Below are positions 49,072 to 58,109 of a DNA stretch of 64,000 nt, piece after piece (position 1 is the first letter of the stretch; each line of letters starts with the position of its first letter). The stretch is from Lichenibacterium dinghuense (GTDB taxonomy: Bacteria; Pseudomonadota; Alphaproteobacteria; Rhizobiales; Beijerinckiaceae): assembly GCF_021730615.1 (NCBI RefSeq), contig NZ_JAJLMN010000001.1, forward strand, positions 3,607,501 through 3,671,500, read 5' to 3'. The notes below the pieces were generated by a model, which was not told the DNA's origin, did no database searches, and saw only the letters and a list, made by a program, of their open reading frames with translations. A program made the translations under genes and the position numbers.

Positions 49072-49902
49072 GTGTCGACCTTCACCGCCGCCGAGCTCGG
49101 CACCCTCGTCACCATCCTGCGCGACGCCGCCCGCGCCGAGGTCCTGCCGCGCTTCCGCGGCCTCGTGCCGAAGCGCACGCGCGAGAAGTCCTCGCGCCAG
49201 GACCTCGTCACCGACGCCGACGAGGCCGCCGAGGCCGCCATCGCGGCGGCGCTGGCCCGCGCCTTCCCGGGCTGCACGGTGGTGGGCGAGGAGGCGACGG
49301 AGCGCGATCCCGCGCTGCTCGACCGGCTCGCCGAGCCCGAGCTCGCCTTCGTGATCGACCCGATCGACGGCACCAAGAACTTCGCCTCGAACCTGCCGCT
49401 GTTCGGCATGATGGCGGCCGTGCTCCGCCGCGGCGAGACCGTCGCCGGCGTGATCCTCGACCCCGTCGAGGACGACTGGGCCGCGGCGGTGCGGGGCGAG
49501 GGCGCCTGGCTGGAGCGCGCCGACGGGCGCCGGCACGACCTGCGCGTCGGGCCCGCGCCGTCGCTCGCCGAGATGGCCGGGCTCGTGTCCTGGACCTTCT
49601 TCCCCGACGAGGAGCGGACCCGCGTGCCGTCGCGCTTCCCGCGCGTCGCCAACGCGTCCGACTACCGCTGCGCCGCGCACCAGTACCGCCTGCTCTGCGG
49701 CGGCTTCTACGACTTCGCGCTCTATTCCAAGCTGATGCCCTGGGACCACGCCGCGGGCGTGCTGATCCACGCCGAGGCGGGAGGCTATTCCGCCCGCCTC
49801 GACGGGACGCCCTATTCCCCGACGCGCCACGACGGCGGGCTGCTCAACGCGCCCGATCGCGACAGCTGGGAGATGGTGAGGGAGGCCTTAGTGGCATCGT
49901 GA
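49072..49902 (+). CDS. Inositol-monophosphatase-family phosphatase
   Basis: The 276-residue Mg-dependent phosphatase has all the metal ligands: VGEEATE, IDPIDGTKNFASNLPLFG and the late MPWDHAAGVLIHAEAGG. The family also includes HisN-type histidinol phosphatases and CysQ; the sequence alone does not settle the substrate. A GTG at 49072 is chosen because the protein then begins directly with the first family helix (ELGTLVTILRDAARAEVLP). The longer frame to 48928 overlaps dctA and is unlikely. Confidence 0.87.
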   Translation: MSTFTAAELGTLVTILRDAARAEVLPRFRGLVPKRTREKSSRQDLVTDADEAAEAAIAAALARAFPGCTVVGEEATERDPALLDRLAEPELAFVIDPIDGTKNFASNLPLFGMMAAVLRRGETVAGVILDPVEDDWAAAVRGEGAWLERADGRRHDLRVGPAPSLAEMAGLVSWTFFPDEERTRVPSRFPRVANASDYRCAAHQYRLLCGGFYDFALYSKLMPWDHAAGVLIHAEAGGYSARLDGTPYSPTRHDGGLLNAPDRDSWEMVREALVAS

Positions 49903-50032
49903 ACGGCTTGCCAGTATTGGACTCTCCCTGCGTCACATGCGCTTTTCCGCGCGGCCGGACGCGGTGACGCATTCCGTCGTCACGCGAAACTGCCACTGAA
50001 CCCTCGGCGCTTCCCCCGAATCACGGTCCGGG

Positions 50033-51871
50033 ATGATCGTCGCACGCCCTCCCACCGCGGATGCTTCCTTGGTCGACGCTGCCCTCCACTCCGCCGCCGA
50101 CGCCCACCTGTCTCTCCGCCGCGCCCGCGGCCGCCGCCTCCTCCTCGTCCTGCCCAGCCTCGCCCTGGCGATTTTGGCGCTCGCCCTGTCGGTCGGCGTG
50201 CTCCTGTCGGCGCCGCACGGCGCGCTCGATTGGGCGTTGCTCGTCCCCTTCGCGCTGGTGATGGCCTGGGAGGGCCTGATGGTGTGGCAGCTGGTGCTCG
50301 GCTTCGCCTCCTGGCTGCGCGGCCGCGAGGCGCTGACGCCGCTGGAGCGGCGGGCCGGGACCGTGGAGCCGGTCGCGACGGGGCTGAGCCGCACGGCCCT
50401 CGTGGTCCCGATCTGCGACGAGGACCCGGAGGCCGTCTTCGCCTACGTCGAGATCGCCCGCCGGTCCATCGCCCGGACGGGCCGCGTCGACGACGTCGAC
50501 ATCCACGTGCTCAGCGACACCCGCCGCCCCGCGGTCGCGGCCGACGAGCACCGGCTCTGGGCGGCGATGCCCGCCGCGCCCGAGCTGCCGGCCGTGTTCT
50601 ACCGCCACCGCGCGACCAACACGGGCCGCAAGGCCGGCAACGTCATGGAGATGTTCGACCGCACGGGCGACGCCTACGACTTCGCCGTCGTGCTCGACGC
50701 CGACAGCCTGATGAGCGGCGCCGCCATCCGCAGGCTGATCCGCCTCATGGAGGAGAACCCGCGGGTCGGCATCGTGCAGACCGTGTCCTACGCCACGGGC
50801 CACGAGACGCTGTTCGCGCGCATCCAGCAGTTCGCCGTGCGGCTCTACGCGCCCCTCGCCCTGCGCGGCCTCGACTTCTGGCAGGGCGCGGAAAGCTCCT
50901 ATTGGGGCCACAACGCCATCCTGCGCGTGGCGCCGTTCCGCGCCCATTGCCGCCTGCCGGTGCTGCCGGGGGTGCCGCCCTTCGGCGGCGAGATCCTGTG
51001 CCACGACGTGGTCGAGGCCGCCCTGATGGCGCGCGCCGGCTGGGACACGCGCCTGCTGCCCGAGTTCGACGGCACCTGGGAGGAGATGCCCACCAACACG
51101 GTCGACCTGATGGGCCGCGAGCGCCGCTGGTGCCAGGGCAACCTGCAGCACGCGCGCATCCTCGGCCTGCCGGGGCTCAAGTCCGCCAGCCGCGGCCACA
51201 TCCTGCTCGGCATCGGCGGCTACCTCACGGCGCCGCTGTGGTGGCTGTTCGTGCTCGGCGGCGCCGCGCGGGTGCTGCTCGGGCCGTGGCTCGGCGCCAA
51301 GGGCGGGCTCGGGCTGCTCGCCTACGGGGCCACGGAGCGGGGGCCCGCCGCGGCCGGCCTGCTCGCGCTCGCGGCCGTGCTGATCCTGGTGCCCCGCGTG
51401 CTCAACCTCGTGCGCGCCTTCGGCGACGCGCGGCTCCGGGCCGAGTTCGGCGGCACCGGGCGCCTCGCCGCCGGCGCCGCGCTGGAGCAGGGGATCTGGC
51501 TGCTGCTCGGGCCGCTGCTGTCGCTGGTCAACGCCGGCTTCGTGCTGTGGACCGTGCTCGGCCGCGTCGTGCCCTGGGTGGCGCAGTCGCGCGCCGACCG
51601 CCACGTCACGCTCGCCGAGGCCTGGCGCTGCCATTCCACCCAGGTGATGGTCGGCGTCGCCCTGGCGGTCTCGGCCTGGGCGGCCGGCGGCTGGTACGCG
51701 CTGTGGCTCGCCCCGAGCTACGTCGGCCTCATCGTGAGCCCCGTCCTCACCTCGGCCTTGAGCCGCGTCGACCTCGGCCGCCTGTCGCACCGCGCGGGCC
51801 TGTTCGTCACGGTGGACGACACCGCGCCGGCGCCCGAGATCCTGGAACTCCGGGCCGCGTCCGGCGCCTGA
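50033..51871 (+). CDS. mdoH: Glucans biosynthesis glucosyltransferase MdoH/OpgH
   Basis: The 612-residue inner-membrane GT2 enzyme makes the beta-1,2-linked backbone of osmoregulated periplasmic glucans. N-terminal helices (about 30-90) precede the catalytic domain: VPICDEDPE, VVLDADSLM, QGAESSYWGHNAILR, CHDVVEAALMARAGW and the QxxRW-type ERRWCQGNLQH. Several C-terminal helices follow. At 612 residues it is shorter than E. coli OpgH (about 850), mainly through a shorter N-terminus. No mdoG partner is adjacent. The stop codon lies in the loop of a hairpin shared with the convergent bcs operon. Confidence 0.93.
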   Translation: MIVARPPTADASLVDAALHSAADAHLSLRRARGRRLLLVLPSLALAILALALSVGVLLSAPHGALDWALLVPFALVMAWEGLMVWQLVLGFASWLRGREALTPLERRAGTVEPVATGLSRTALVVPICDEDPEAVFAYVEIARRSIARTGRVDDVDIHVLSDTRRPAVAADEHRLWAAMPAAPELPAVFYRHRATNTGRKAGNVMEMFDRTGDAYDFAVVLDADSLMSGAAIRRLIRLMEENPRVGIVQTVSYATGHETLFARIQQFAVRLYAPLALRGLDFWQGAESSYWGHNAILRVAPFRAHCRLPVLPGVPPFGGEILCHDVVEAALMARAGWDTRLLPEFDGTWEEMPTNTVDLMGRERRWCQGNLQHARILGLPGLKSASRGHILLGIGGYLTAPLWWLFVLGGAARVLLGPWLGAKGGLGLLAYGATERGPAAAGLLALAAVLILVPRVLNLVRAFGDARLRAEFGGTGRLAAGAALEQGIWLLLGPLLSLVNAGFVLWTVLGRVVPWVAQSRADRHVTLAEAWRCHSTQVMVGVALAVSAWAAGGWYALWLAPSYVGLIVSPVLTSALSRVDLGRLSHRAGLFVTVDDTAPAPEILELRAASGA

Positions 51872-51878
51872 GCGCCGG
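51861..51878. terminator. Hairpin over the mdoH stop, between mdoH and bcsN
   Basis: CCGGCGC and GCGCCGG (7-bp stem) enclose CTGA, which contains the mdoH TGA (51869-51871). It sits between convergent units (bcsN stop at 51889), so it may act on both strands. No T-run. Confidence 0.45.
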
Positions 51879-51888
51879 GACCTCCCCT

Positions 51889-52842
51889 TCAGCGCGGCAT
51901 CGGCATGCCGCCGAGGTCCGCCGCGGCGGCCCGCGGTGCGGGTGCCGCGGGTCGCGGCGCGGCCGGGATGTCGCCGGGCATCGGCAGCGGCGGCACGCCC
52001 GCGAGTCCGTCAGAGCCGTCCGGGACGCGCCGGCGCGAGGTCCGGGACAGGTGGGCGACGGCCCGCCGCGAGACCGCGGCGAGGCGGTGGCGCCGCCGGC
52101 GCGGCGCGGCGACGGACGGGGCGGCGGCTGGGGCGGGTTCCACCGCGGGCGCGGGCGGGAGCGAGCCGACCGCCTCGGTCAGGGCGTCGCCGCCCGCGGG
52201 CGACCGGAGCGCGACGGGCTCCGACCCGTCGGGTCGCCACGCCCGCAGGCCGCGCAGCGCCTCGACCAGGGCGGCCGCCGGTCCCTCGCGGCACAGCCTC
52301 ACCCGGACCGACACGGGCAGCGCGCCGGTGCCGGCGGCGCCCTCGAACAGCGACAGGGGCCGCGCCGGCGCGAGATATTGCCAGGCGTAGACGCAGGACA
52401 GGCGCCCCGCCGCGCCGGCCGCGTAGCCGATCGGCCCGTCCTCGCCCCGCTCCGGCGCGGGGGCGAGGTGCATCGCCACGCCGGGCAGGGCGCGCTCCAT
52501 CTCGGCCGCGATCTCGACGTCGGTGGGCGGCCCGAGCTTCAACTCCTCCGCGCCCTGGCCGGCGAGGCCCGTGCGCGCGGAGGTGAGGGCTTCCACGGTG
52601 ATGCGGTTCTCGCCCGACATGGCGCGCGGGCCGTCGAGCACGATCTCCTGGCCGAAGCCGTTGGAATAGGGGATCCGCCGCACCGCCACGACGCGGCCCG
52701 CCGCGGCCGGCAGGGACGCCAGCGGCGCCTCCTCCCGGCCCGCCGCGGGGTAGCGCCCGACGGCCGGGCCGGGCGAGCCGGCCGCGCAGGCCGACAGGCA
52801 CAGCGCGGAGGCCAGCAGCGGGGCGAGGCGGGGGAGGCTCAT
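51889..52842 (-). CDS. bcsN: Cellulose biosynthesis protein BcsN
   Basis: The 317-residue protein begins with a lipoprotein-type signal (PLLASALCLSACAAG; lipobox LSAC). The BcsN domain (about residues 45-220) contains VVAVRRIPYSNGFGQEIVLD, then ENRITVEALTSAR and GYAAGAAGRLSCVYAWQYL. The C-terminal ~90 residues are Pro/Ala/Arg-rich and probably disordered. BcsN is known from cellulose operons of Rhizobium/Agrobacterium-type bacteria; its exact role is unclear. Its ATG overlaps the stop of the large repeat-protein gene (ATGA), making it the last gene of the operon. Confidence 0.82.
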   Translation of the reverse strand: MSLPRLAPLLASALCLSACAAGSPGPAVGRYPAAGREEAPLASLPAAAGRVVAVRRIPYSNGFGQEIVLDGPRAMSGENRITVEALTSARTGLAGQGAEELKLGPPTDVEIAAEMERALPGVAMHLAPAPERGEDGPIGYAAGAAGRLSCVYAWQYLAPARPLSLFEGAAGTGALPVSVRVRLCREGPAAALVEALRGLRAWRPDGSEPVALRSPAGGDALTEAVGSLPPAPAVEPAPAAAPSVAAPRRRRHRLAAVSRRAVAHLSRTSRRRVPDGSDGLAGVPPLPMPGDIPAAPRPAAPAPRAAAADLGGMPMPR

Positions 52843-55800
52843 CGGAACGCCTTGTTGGTGGTCACGGATTCGACCGTGGCGAGGGCGCCGCGGCTGTCGC
52901 GGTCCGACAGGAGGCCGTCGGCCGCCGCGAAGGCCGCGCGCGCCGCCGCGTAGTCGCCCCGGTGGTAGAGCGACCAGCCGCGCAGCATGGTGAGGTCGCG
53001 CGGCTCGGCGGCGAAGCCCGCCCGGCGCCGCAGCACGTCGAGCACCTCCGCCCAGCGGCCCGCCCGGTAGGCGTCGAGCGCCTGGTGCGACAGGATCTGC
53101 AGGCCGAGGTCGCGCCGCTTGTCGGCGCCGATCGGCGCCCGGCCGGCGCTGTCCACCGCCTCCGCGGTCTCGCCCGCCGCGAGGTGGGACAGGGACTCGC
53201 CGAGGGCGCTGTCGCCCGCGACACGGCCGGAAGCGTGCGACCCGGCGGCCCGGAAGGCTTCCGCGGCCTCGGCGGGCCGTTCGGCGCCGAGCAGGCACCA
53301 GCCCTCGGTCTCGCGGTCGCCGGCCGCGCGGGCCGGGCGGCGCGCCAGGATCGACAGGCAGCGCGCGTAGTCCTTCGCGGCCAGGGCCGCGGCGGCGCCG
53401 CCCGACGGCGCGGGCTCGCGGGGGGCGGCGCCGGCCTCCCGCGCGGACCTCGCCTCGGCCTCGATCCGCGGCGCGGGGGCGCGGGGCGCACGGGCCGGCG
53501 CGCCGGCCGGGGCCGCGCGGCGCGGGGCCGGACCGGCCTCCAGGGCTGTGGGGGCCGGGGCGGTCGCGGCCTCGCCCTCGGCCAGCGCCGCCATGACGGG
53601 GGCCGGGCGCGCGATCGCGTCCCCCGCGTCGGCGTGGGCCGGCTCCGGCGCGGCGGCGCAGCCGCGGCGGGCGAGGTCGCCGAAGTTCGGGACCGGGGGC
53701 TCGCGTCCGCCGATCCCGGCGCGGCGCACGGCGCCGAGCGACAGGTAGCGGGCCTCGTAGGCCGACAGCACGCGCGCGAGGTTCGCGGCGTCGCCGAGGC
53801 GGCGGTAGCTCAGCGCGAGGCCGTAGGCCTGCGCCTCGGTGGCGCGCCAGGCGAGCGCCTTCTCGAACCAGGCCGCTGCGGCCCCGAACTGGCGCGACCG
53901 GTAGGCGTACCAGCCGAGCGCCTGGGCGCCGTTGGGCGACGACACCGCCATCGTGGCCGCGGCGAACTGGGCCGCGTCCGCGGGGGCGAGCGCCGCGCCG
54001 GTGCGGGCGCGGGCCACGCGGTCGGCGACCGTGTCGACGTAGATGGTGCGCAGCCGCCCGTCGGCGTCCTCGTCGGGGCGGGACAGGGCGACGCGCTCGG
54101 CGTCGGCGAAGCGGCACGCGTTGTGGAGGCTCGCCGCGTAGCCCTCGACGAGCTTCGCCGGGCCGCGGCTGTCCGGCGACCACGCGATGCCCTCCGCGAA
54201 CCAGTCCGCCGCGCCCGTCCAGTCGCGCCGGCCGTAGGCGGCCCAGCCGAAGGCCGCCGCGGCCGGCACGGAGCGCGTGCGCCGCGCCGAGGCCGCCATG
54301 CGGTCGAGCGCTTCGGGCGGGAGCGTGCCGCGCCCGCCGTCGCGGCCGACCGCCTCGGCCACGATGTCGCCGGGCAGGGCGGCCAGCGCCGGCACTTTCG
54401 CGCCCCAGGCTTCGGCGAAGGTGAGGGCGTCGGCGTCGCGCCCGACGGCCCGCAGCGCCAGCGCGAAGCCCTCCACGGCCTTGGGCAGCGCGTCCGCGCC
54501 GGCCGTCTCGGCCGGGGCGGGGCAGCGTCCCGCCGTCGCGACGGGGGCGGCGGGCGGGGACGCGCCGGGGGCGTCAGCGCGCTCCACGGCGAGCTTGAAC
54601 CGCGGCAGCGCCAGGGCGGGCCGCTTCGTGTTGAGGTAGTACCAGCCGAGCGCCGCGGGGCCGCGGGCCGAGCCGTCCGCCTCGGCCAGGGCCACGGCGC
54701 GGCCGAGCGCTTCGGGCGAGGGCGCCGGCCGGTCCTTCGACGCCTCGGCGCCGGCCGACAGCATGTCGAGCGCGGCGTCGAGCAGCCCCGCCTCCACCTC
54801 CGGCGCCTGCTCGGCCCAGGCGGACGCGGCCGCATAGGCCTCCTCGGCCCGGCCCGAGGCGCGCAGCGCCGCCACGTAGCCCGCCATGGCGCGGCCGTCG
54901 AGCGCGGCGTCGCTGGGCCGCCAGTCGACGGCCGCCTTGAGCCACACCGCGGCCTCGGCGGGGTCGTGCCGCGCCGTGGCGGCCCAGCCCAGCGCCGCCG
55001 CGCCGCCCGCGTCGCGCTCTTCCTCGATCACGGCGCCGTAGCGCTTCAGGCGGTCGGGCGCGACCTCGGCCGCCCCCGGGGCCGCGCCGCAGGGGCCGCC
55101 GCGGGTCAGCGTGCGGATGGCCATGTCGACGAACATGCGGCCGAGCGCCGGCCAGCGGTCGCGCCACGCGAAGGCGATGTCCTCGGCTTCCGGGGTGCGG
55201 CCGAGCGCGTCCAGCGTCAGCGCGTAGCCGGTCCAGGTCGTGGCGAGGCCGCCGAACGTGTCGACGTAGCGGTGTTGCGACGCGTCGCTCCCGTGAACGC
55301 GGCTCGTGAAGGCGCGCGGCGTCCGGCGGTAGTCCTCCGGCTTGAACGCGAGACGCGCGAGCCGGGGCAGGAAGCCCTCGGGCACGTAGGTGTAGCGGTC
55401 GGCGTCGGCCGGCAGGGCCGGCCACCAGTCGACCGCGTATTTGAACCAGATCGCCGCGTCGGAATATTCGCGGCGGGCGAAGCGGTACCAGCCGATCGCC
55501 TGCGCGGCGGCGGCCGAGCGCAGCGGCGTCGCCACCGCGATGAAGAGCGCCAGCCGGTCGTGCGGCATGGGCTCGGGCGGGTTGTCGAGCGTCAGCTCGG
55601 ACACCACCGTGTCGATGTACAGGTCCCGCATCACGGGCACCGTGCCGGCGAAGTGGTAGAGCACCTCCTCGGCCTCGGCGAGCCGGCCGACGTCGCGCAG
55701 CGCGGACGCGTAGCCCTCCACGGTCTTGGCGTCGGGGCGGCGGTCGGGCGACCAGCGGACGGCGTCGGCGAACCAGTCGACGCCGTAGCCCTGGCCGGCG

Positions 55801-58109
55801 TCGCGGTAGCGGTGCCAGCCCATCGCCTGCGCGCCCGTGGCGGACCGCTCGGCCCGCACCAGGGCGGCGAAGCGGCCGAGCCGGGCCTCGTCGACCGCCG
55901 CGGGGAACAGGTCGCGCGTCAGGGCGTCGGCCATCAGCTTGACGTCGAGCGCCCGCATGCCGGGCGAGCGGTCGGCCCAGGCCGAGGCGACGTCGTCGGC
56001 CTCGGCCGTGTGGCCGGCGCGGGCGAGCGCCTGGGCCAGGCCCTCGTTAGCCTTGGCCGTGCCGGCGCGGTCGGACGACCAGGCCACGGCGCGGCGGAAC
56101 CAGTCGGCCGCGTAGCCGCAGCCGTCGCCGTTGAGGCGGTACCAGCCGAGCGCCTCAGCGCCCGCGCTCGACGACTCGGACTCGACCAGGGCGGCGAAGC
56201 GCAGCACGCGCTCGGGCGTCAGCCGCTCGGCCAGGGACGGCGTCGACAACTGCGCCACCATGAGGCCGCGGTAGCTGTCGCGGAGCTGCTCGGACGCGCG
56301 GACGTGGCCCCAGGCGAGGTCCTCGGCCTCGGCGAGGCGGCCGGCGTCCCTCAGCGCCAGCACCAGCCCGCCGACGGTGGGCAGGTCCGCGGCGCCGTCC
56401 GGCGACCAGGCGGCGGCGTCCCGGAACCGGTCGACCGCCTCGGCGGGGCGGCCGTCGCGCAGGGCCCGCCAGCCCAGCGCCGCGGCGCCGGCCGCCGAGC
56501 GCGCGGCGCCGATCACGGCGGCGAAGCGGTCGAGGCGCTCGGGCGACAGGGCGGCGGCGGGGAGGTTCGGGCCGACCGCGCCCGGCGAGGGGCCGCCCGA
56601 CAGCGCCGACACCGCCACGGCGACGTAGAGGTCGCGCGCCGCGGGCGAGCGGTCGCTGCGGGCGTAGAGGAAGTCCTCGGCGGCGTCGAAGCGGCCGAGG
56701 CGCTTCAGGGTGAGGCCCCAGCCCTCCACGACCTTGTCGGGCACCTCGCCCGTGCCGCACCACTCGACGGCGCGGCCGAACCACAGCGCGGCGGCGTCGA
56801 GGTCGCCGCGGTTCCAGGCGGTCCAGCCGAGCGCGCCGGCCGCCGCGACCGAGCGGTCCGCGAGCAGGATGGACGAGAAGTCGGCCATCTCGGCCGGGTC
56901 GACCGCCGAGGCGTCGGTGGAGGCGAGGCGCGCCGTCATCAGGGACACGAAGAGGTCGCGCATCGCCCCCGAGCGTTCGCGCCACGCGTGGGCGAGCTGT
57001 TCGGCCTCGTCGAGGCGGCCGAGCTCCTTCAGCGCCAGCGCGTGGCCCTCGGCCAGCTTGGGGTCGCCGTCGGAGTTCCGGAGCGCGAGCTTGAACCAGC
57101 CGTCGGCCTCGGCCCAGCGGCCGTGCCGGTATCCGTACCAGCCGAGCAGCGCCGCGTCCGAGGCTTCGCCGGAGCGCAGGGTCGCGGTCCCGAGCGCGTC
57201 GAGGTTGGCGGCCGCGACCTCGTCCGCGGCCGACGCTGTGCCGGCAGCCGACGCCGCGCCAGCAGCCGACAGGGCGCGGCCGATCCCCTGGCGCGCGAGG
57301 TCGAGCCGCACCTCGTCGAACTCGCCGGAGCCGTCGGCCAGCACGGCGCCGGCGGCGATCAGACGGTCGATGTCGGCGGCCGGCAGGGCGTCCACGGCCT
57401 TGCGCACGGTGGCCATCCGCTCGTCGCGGTCGCGGCAGGTCTTCAGGATCGCGGCATCGACCTCGTAGGAGCGCTCGGCCGAGCCCAGGCCCGCGAAGGC
57501 CTCGGCGACGCGCCAGTCGAGATCCACCGTGGCGCAGGACAGCGCGTCCGGGTGGGCGGCCGCGACCGCGAGCAGGCGCGACCAGTCCTTGGCGTCGGAC
57601 AGCGCTCTCAGCTGCGCCGCGGTCTCGGCCCGCGCCATCTTGGCGAGCAGGTCGGCGGAGGGGCGCCATCCGGCCTCGCGCTTCTCGCGCGCCTGGATGG
57701 CGGAGCGCAGCTCCTCCGTGCGGCCGGCGGCGAACAGGTCCCACAGGGGCTGCTCGTCGTCGCCGTTGCCCGAGGCGTAAAGGTTGGCGGGCACGCGCCA
57801 GGCCGGGTGGAGGGCGCGCAGGCGCTTGATCTCGGCGTCCACGCGGGCGCGGTTCTTCTGCCCGGCGTAGAAGCGCAGCGCCGTCTCGTCCACGCGGTCG
57901 ACCGCCGGAGCGACGTGGCCGAACAGCGGCGAGTCGTAGAGGCCCGCGTAGGGCACGGCCGGGGCCGCGACGGACGCGGGGGCGGCCGGCGCCTTGGCCG
58001 CGGTGCCGCCCAGCGCGGGCTCGGCCGCGGGCGCGTCGACGACCAGGATGTCGCCGGCCCAGGCGGGGGACGAGGCCATGAGCAGCAGGGTGGCGAGCGT
58101 CAGTCGCAT
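52839..58109 (-). CDS. 1756-residue exported repeat protein of the cellulose operon (BcsK/BcsC-like TPR)
   Basis: A signal peptide (RLTLATLLLMASSPAWA) is followed by about 270 residues of linker and helical sequence. Then come ten tandem modules of roughly 115-130 residues: S.AGA.ALGWY.Y.....A..WF..A..WSP....K..EGYALALR..GR..EAE..A. These are TPR/Sel1-like superhelical repeats. A Pro/Ala-rich linker (about residues 1460-1550) leads to a final TPR-like region. No C-terminal outer-membrane beta-barrel of BcsC type is seen, so it resembles the BcsK of type III cellulose operons. It would sit in the periplasm as a scaffold for the emerging glucan. The ATG overlaps the bcsZ end by 10 bases. Gene identity is inferred mainly from position. 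Confidence 0.85.
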   Translation of the reverse strand: MRLTLATLLLMASSPAWAGDILVVDAPAAEPALGGTAAKAPAAPASVAAPAVPYAGLYDSPLFGHVAPAVDRVDETALRFYAGQKNRARVDAEIKRLRALHPAWRVPANLYASGNGDDEQPLWDLFAAGRTEELRSAIQAREKREAGWRPSADLLAKMARAETAAQLRALSDAKDWSRLLAVAAAHPDALSCATVDLDWRVAEAFAGLGSAERSYEVDAAILKTCRDRDERMATVRKAVDALPAADIDRLIAAGAVLADGSGEFDEVRLDLARQGIGRALSAAGAASAAGTASAADEVAAANLDALGTATLRSGEASDAALLGWYGYRHGRWAEADGWFKLALRNSDGDPKLAEGHALALKELGRLDEAEQLAHAWRERSGAMRDLFVSLMTARLASTDASAVDPAEMADFSSILLADRSVAAAGALGWTAWNRGDLDAAALWFGRAVEWCGTGEVPDKVVEGWGLTLKRLGRFDAAEDFLYARSDRSPAARDLYVAVAVSALSGGPSPGAVGPNLPAAALSPERLDRFAAVIGAARSAAGAAALGWRALRDGRPAEAVDRFRDAAAWSPDGAADLPTVGGLVLALRDAGRLAEAEDLAWGHVRASEQLRDSYRGLMVAQLSTPSLAERLTPERVLRFAALVESESSSAGAEALGWYRLNGDGCGYAADWFRRAVAWSSDRAGTAKANEGLAQALARAGHTAEADDVASAWADRSPGMRALDVKLMADALTRDLFPAAVDEARLGRFAALVRAERSATGAQAMGWHRYRDAGQGYGVDWFADAVRWSPDRRPDAKTVEGYASALRDVGRLAEAEEVLYHFAGTVPVMRDLYIDTVVSELTLDNPPEPMPHDRLALFIAVATPLRSAAAAQAIGWYRFARREYSDAAIWFKYAVDWWPALPADADRYTYVPEGFLPRLARLAFKPEDYRRTPRAFTSRVHGSDASQHRYVDTFGGLATTWTGYALTLDALGRTPEAEDIAFAWRDRWPALGRMFVDMAIRTLTRGGPCGAAPGAAEVAPDRLKRYGAVIEEERDAGGAAALGWAATARHDPAEAAVWLKAAVDWRPSDAALDGRAMAGYVAALRASGRAEEAYAAASAWAEQAPEVEAGLLDAALDMLSAGAEASKDRPAPSPEALGRAVALAEADGSARGPAALGWYYLNTKRPALALPRFKLAVERADAPGASPPAAPVATAGRCPAPAETAGADALPKAVEGFALALRAVGRDADALTFAEAWGAKVPALAALPGDIVAEAVGRDGGRGTLPPEALDRMAASARRTRSVPAAAAFGWAAYGRRDWTGAADWFAEGIAWSPDSRGPAKLVEGYAASLHNACRFADAERVALSRPDEDADGRLRTIYVDTVADRVARARTGAALAPADAAQFAAATMAVSSPNGAQALGWYAYRSRQFGAAAAWFEKALAWRATEAQAYGLALSYRRLGDAANLARVLSAYEARYLSLGAVRRAGIGGREPPVPNFGDLARRGCAAAPEPAHADAGDAIARPAPVMAALAEGEAATAPAPTALEAGPAPRRAAPAGAPARAPRAPAPRIEAEARSAREAGAAPREPAPSGGAAAALAAKDYARCLSILARRPARAAGDRETEGWCLLGAERPAEAAEAFRAAGSHASGRVAGDSALGESLSHLAAGETAEAVDSAGRAPIGADKRRDLGLQILSHQALDAYRAGRWAEVLDVLRRRAGFAAEPRDLTMLRGWSLYHRGDYAAARAAFAAADGLLSDRDSRGALATVESVTTNKAFR

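Noticed and set aside
52839-58109. Ten repeats as a nucleotide tandem repeat
   Set aside because: The periodicity is visible only at protein level; the DNA of the modules is too diverged to call a DNA repeat.
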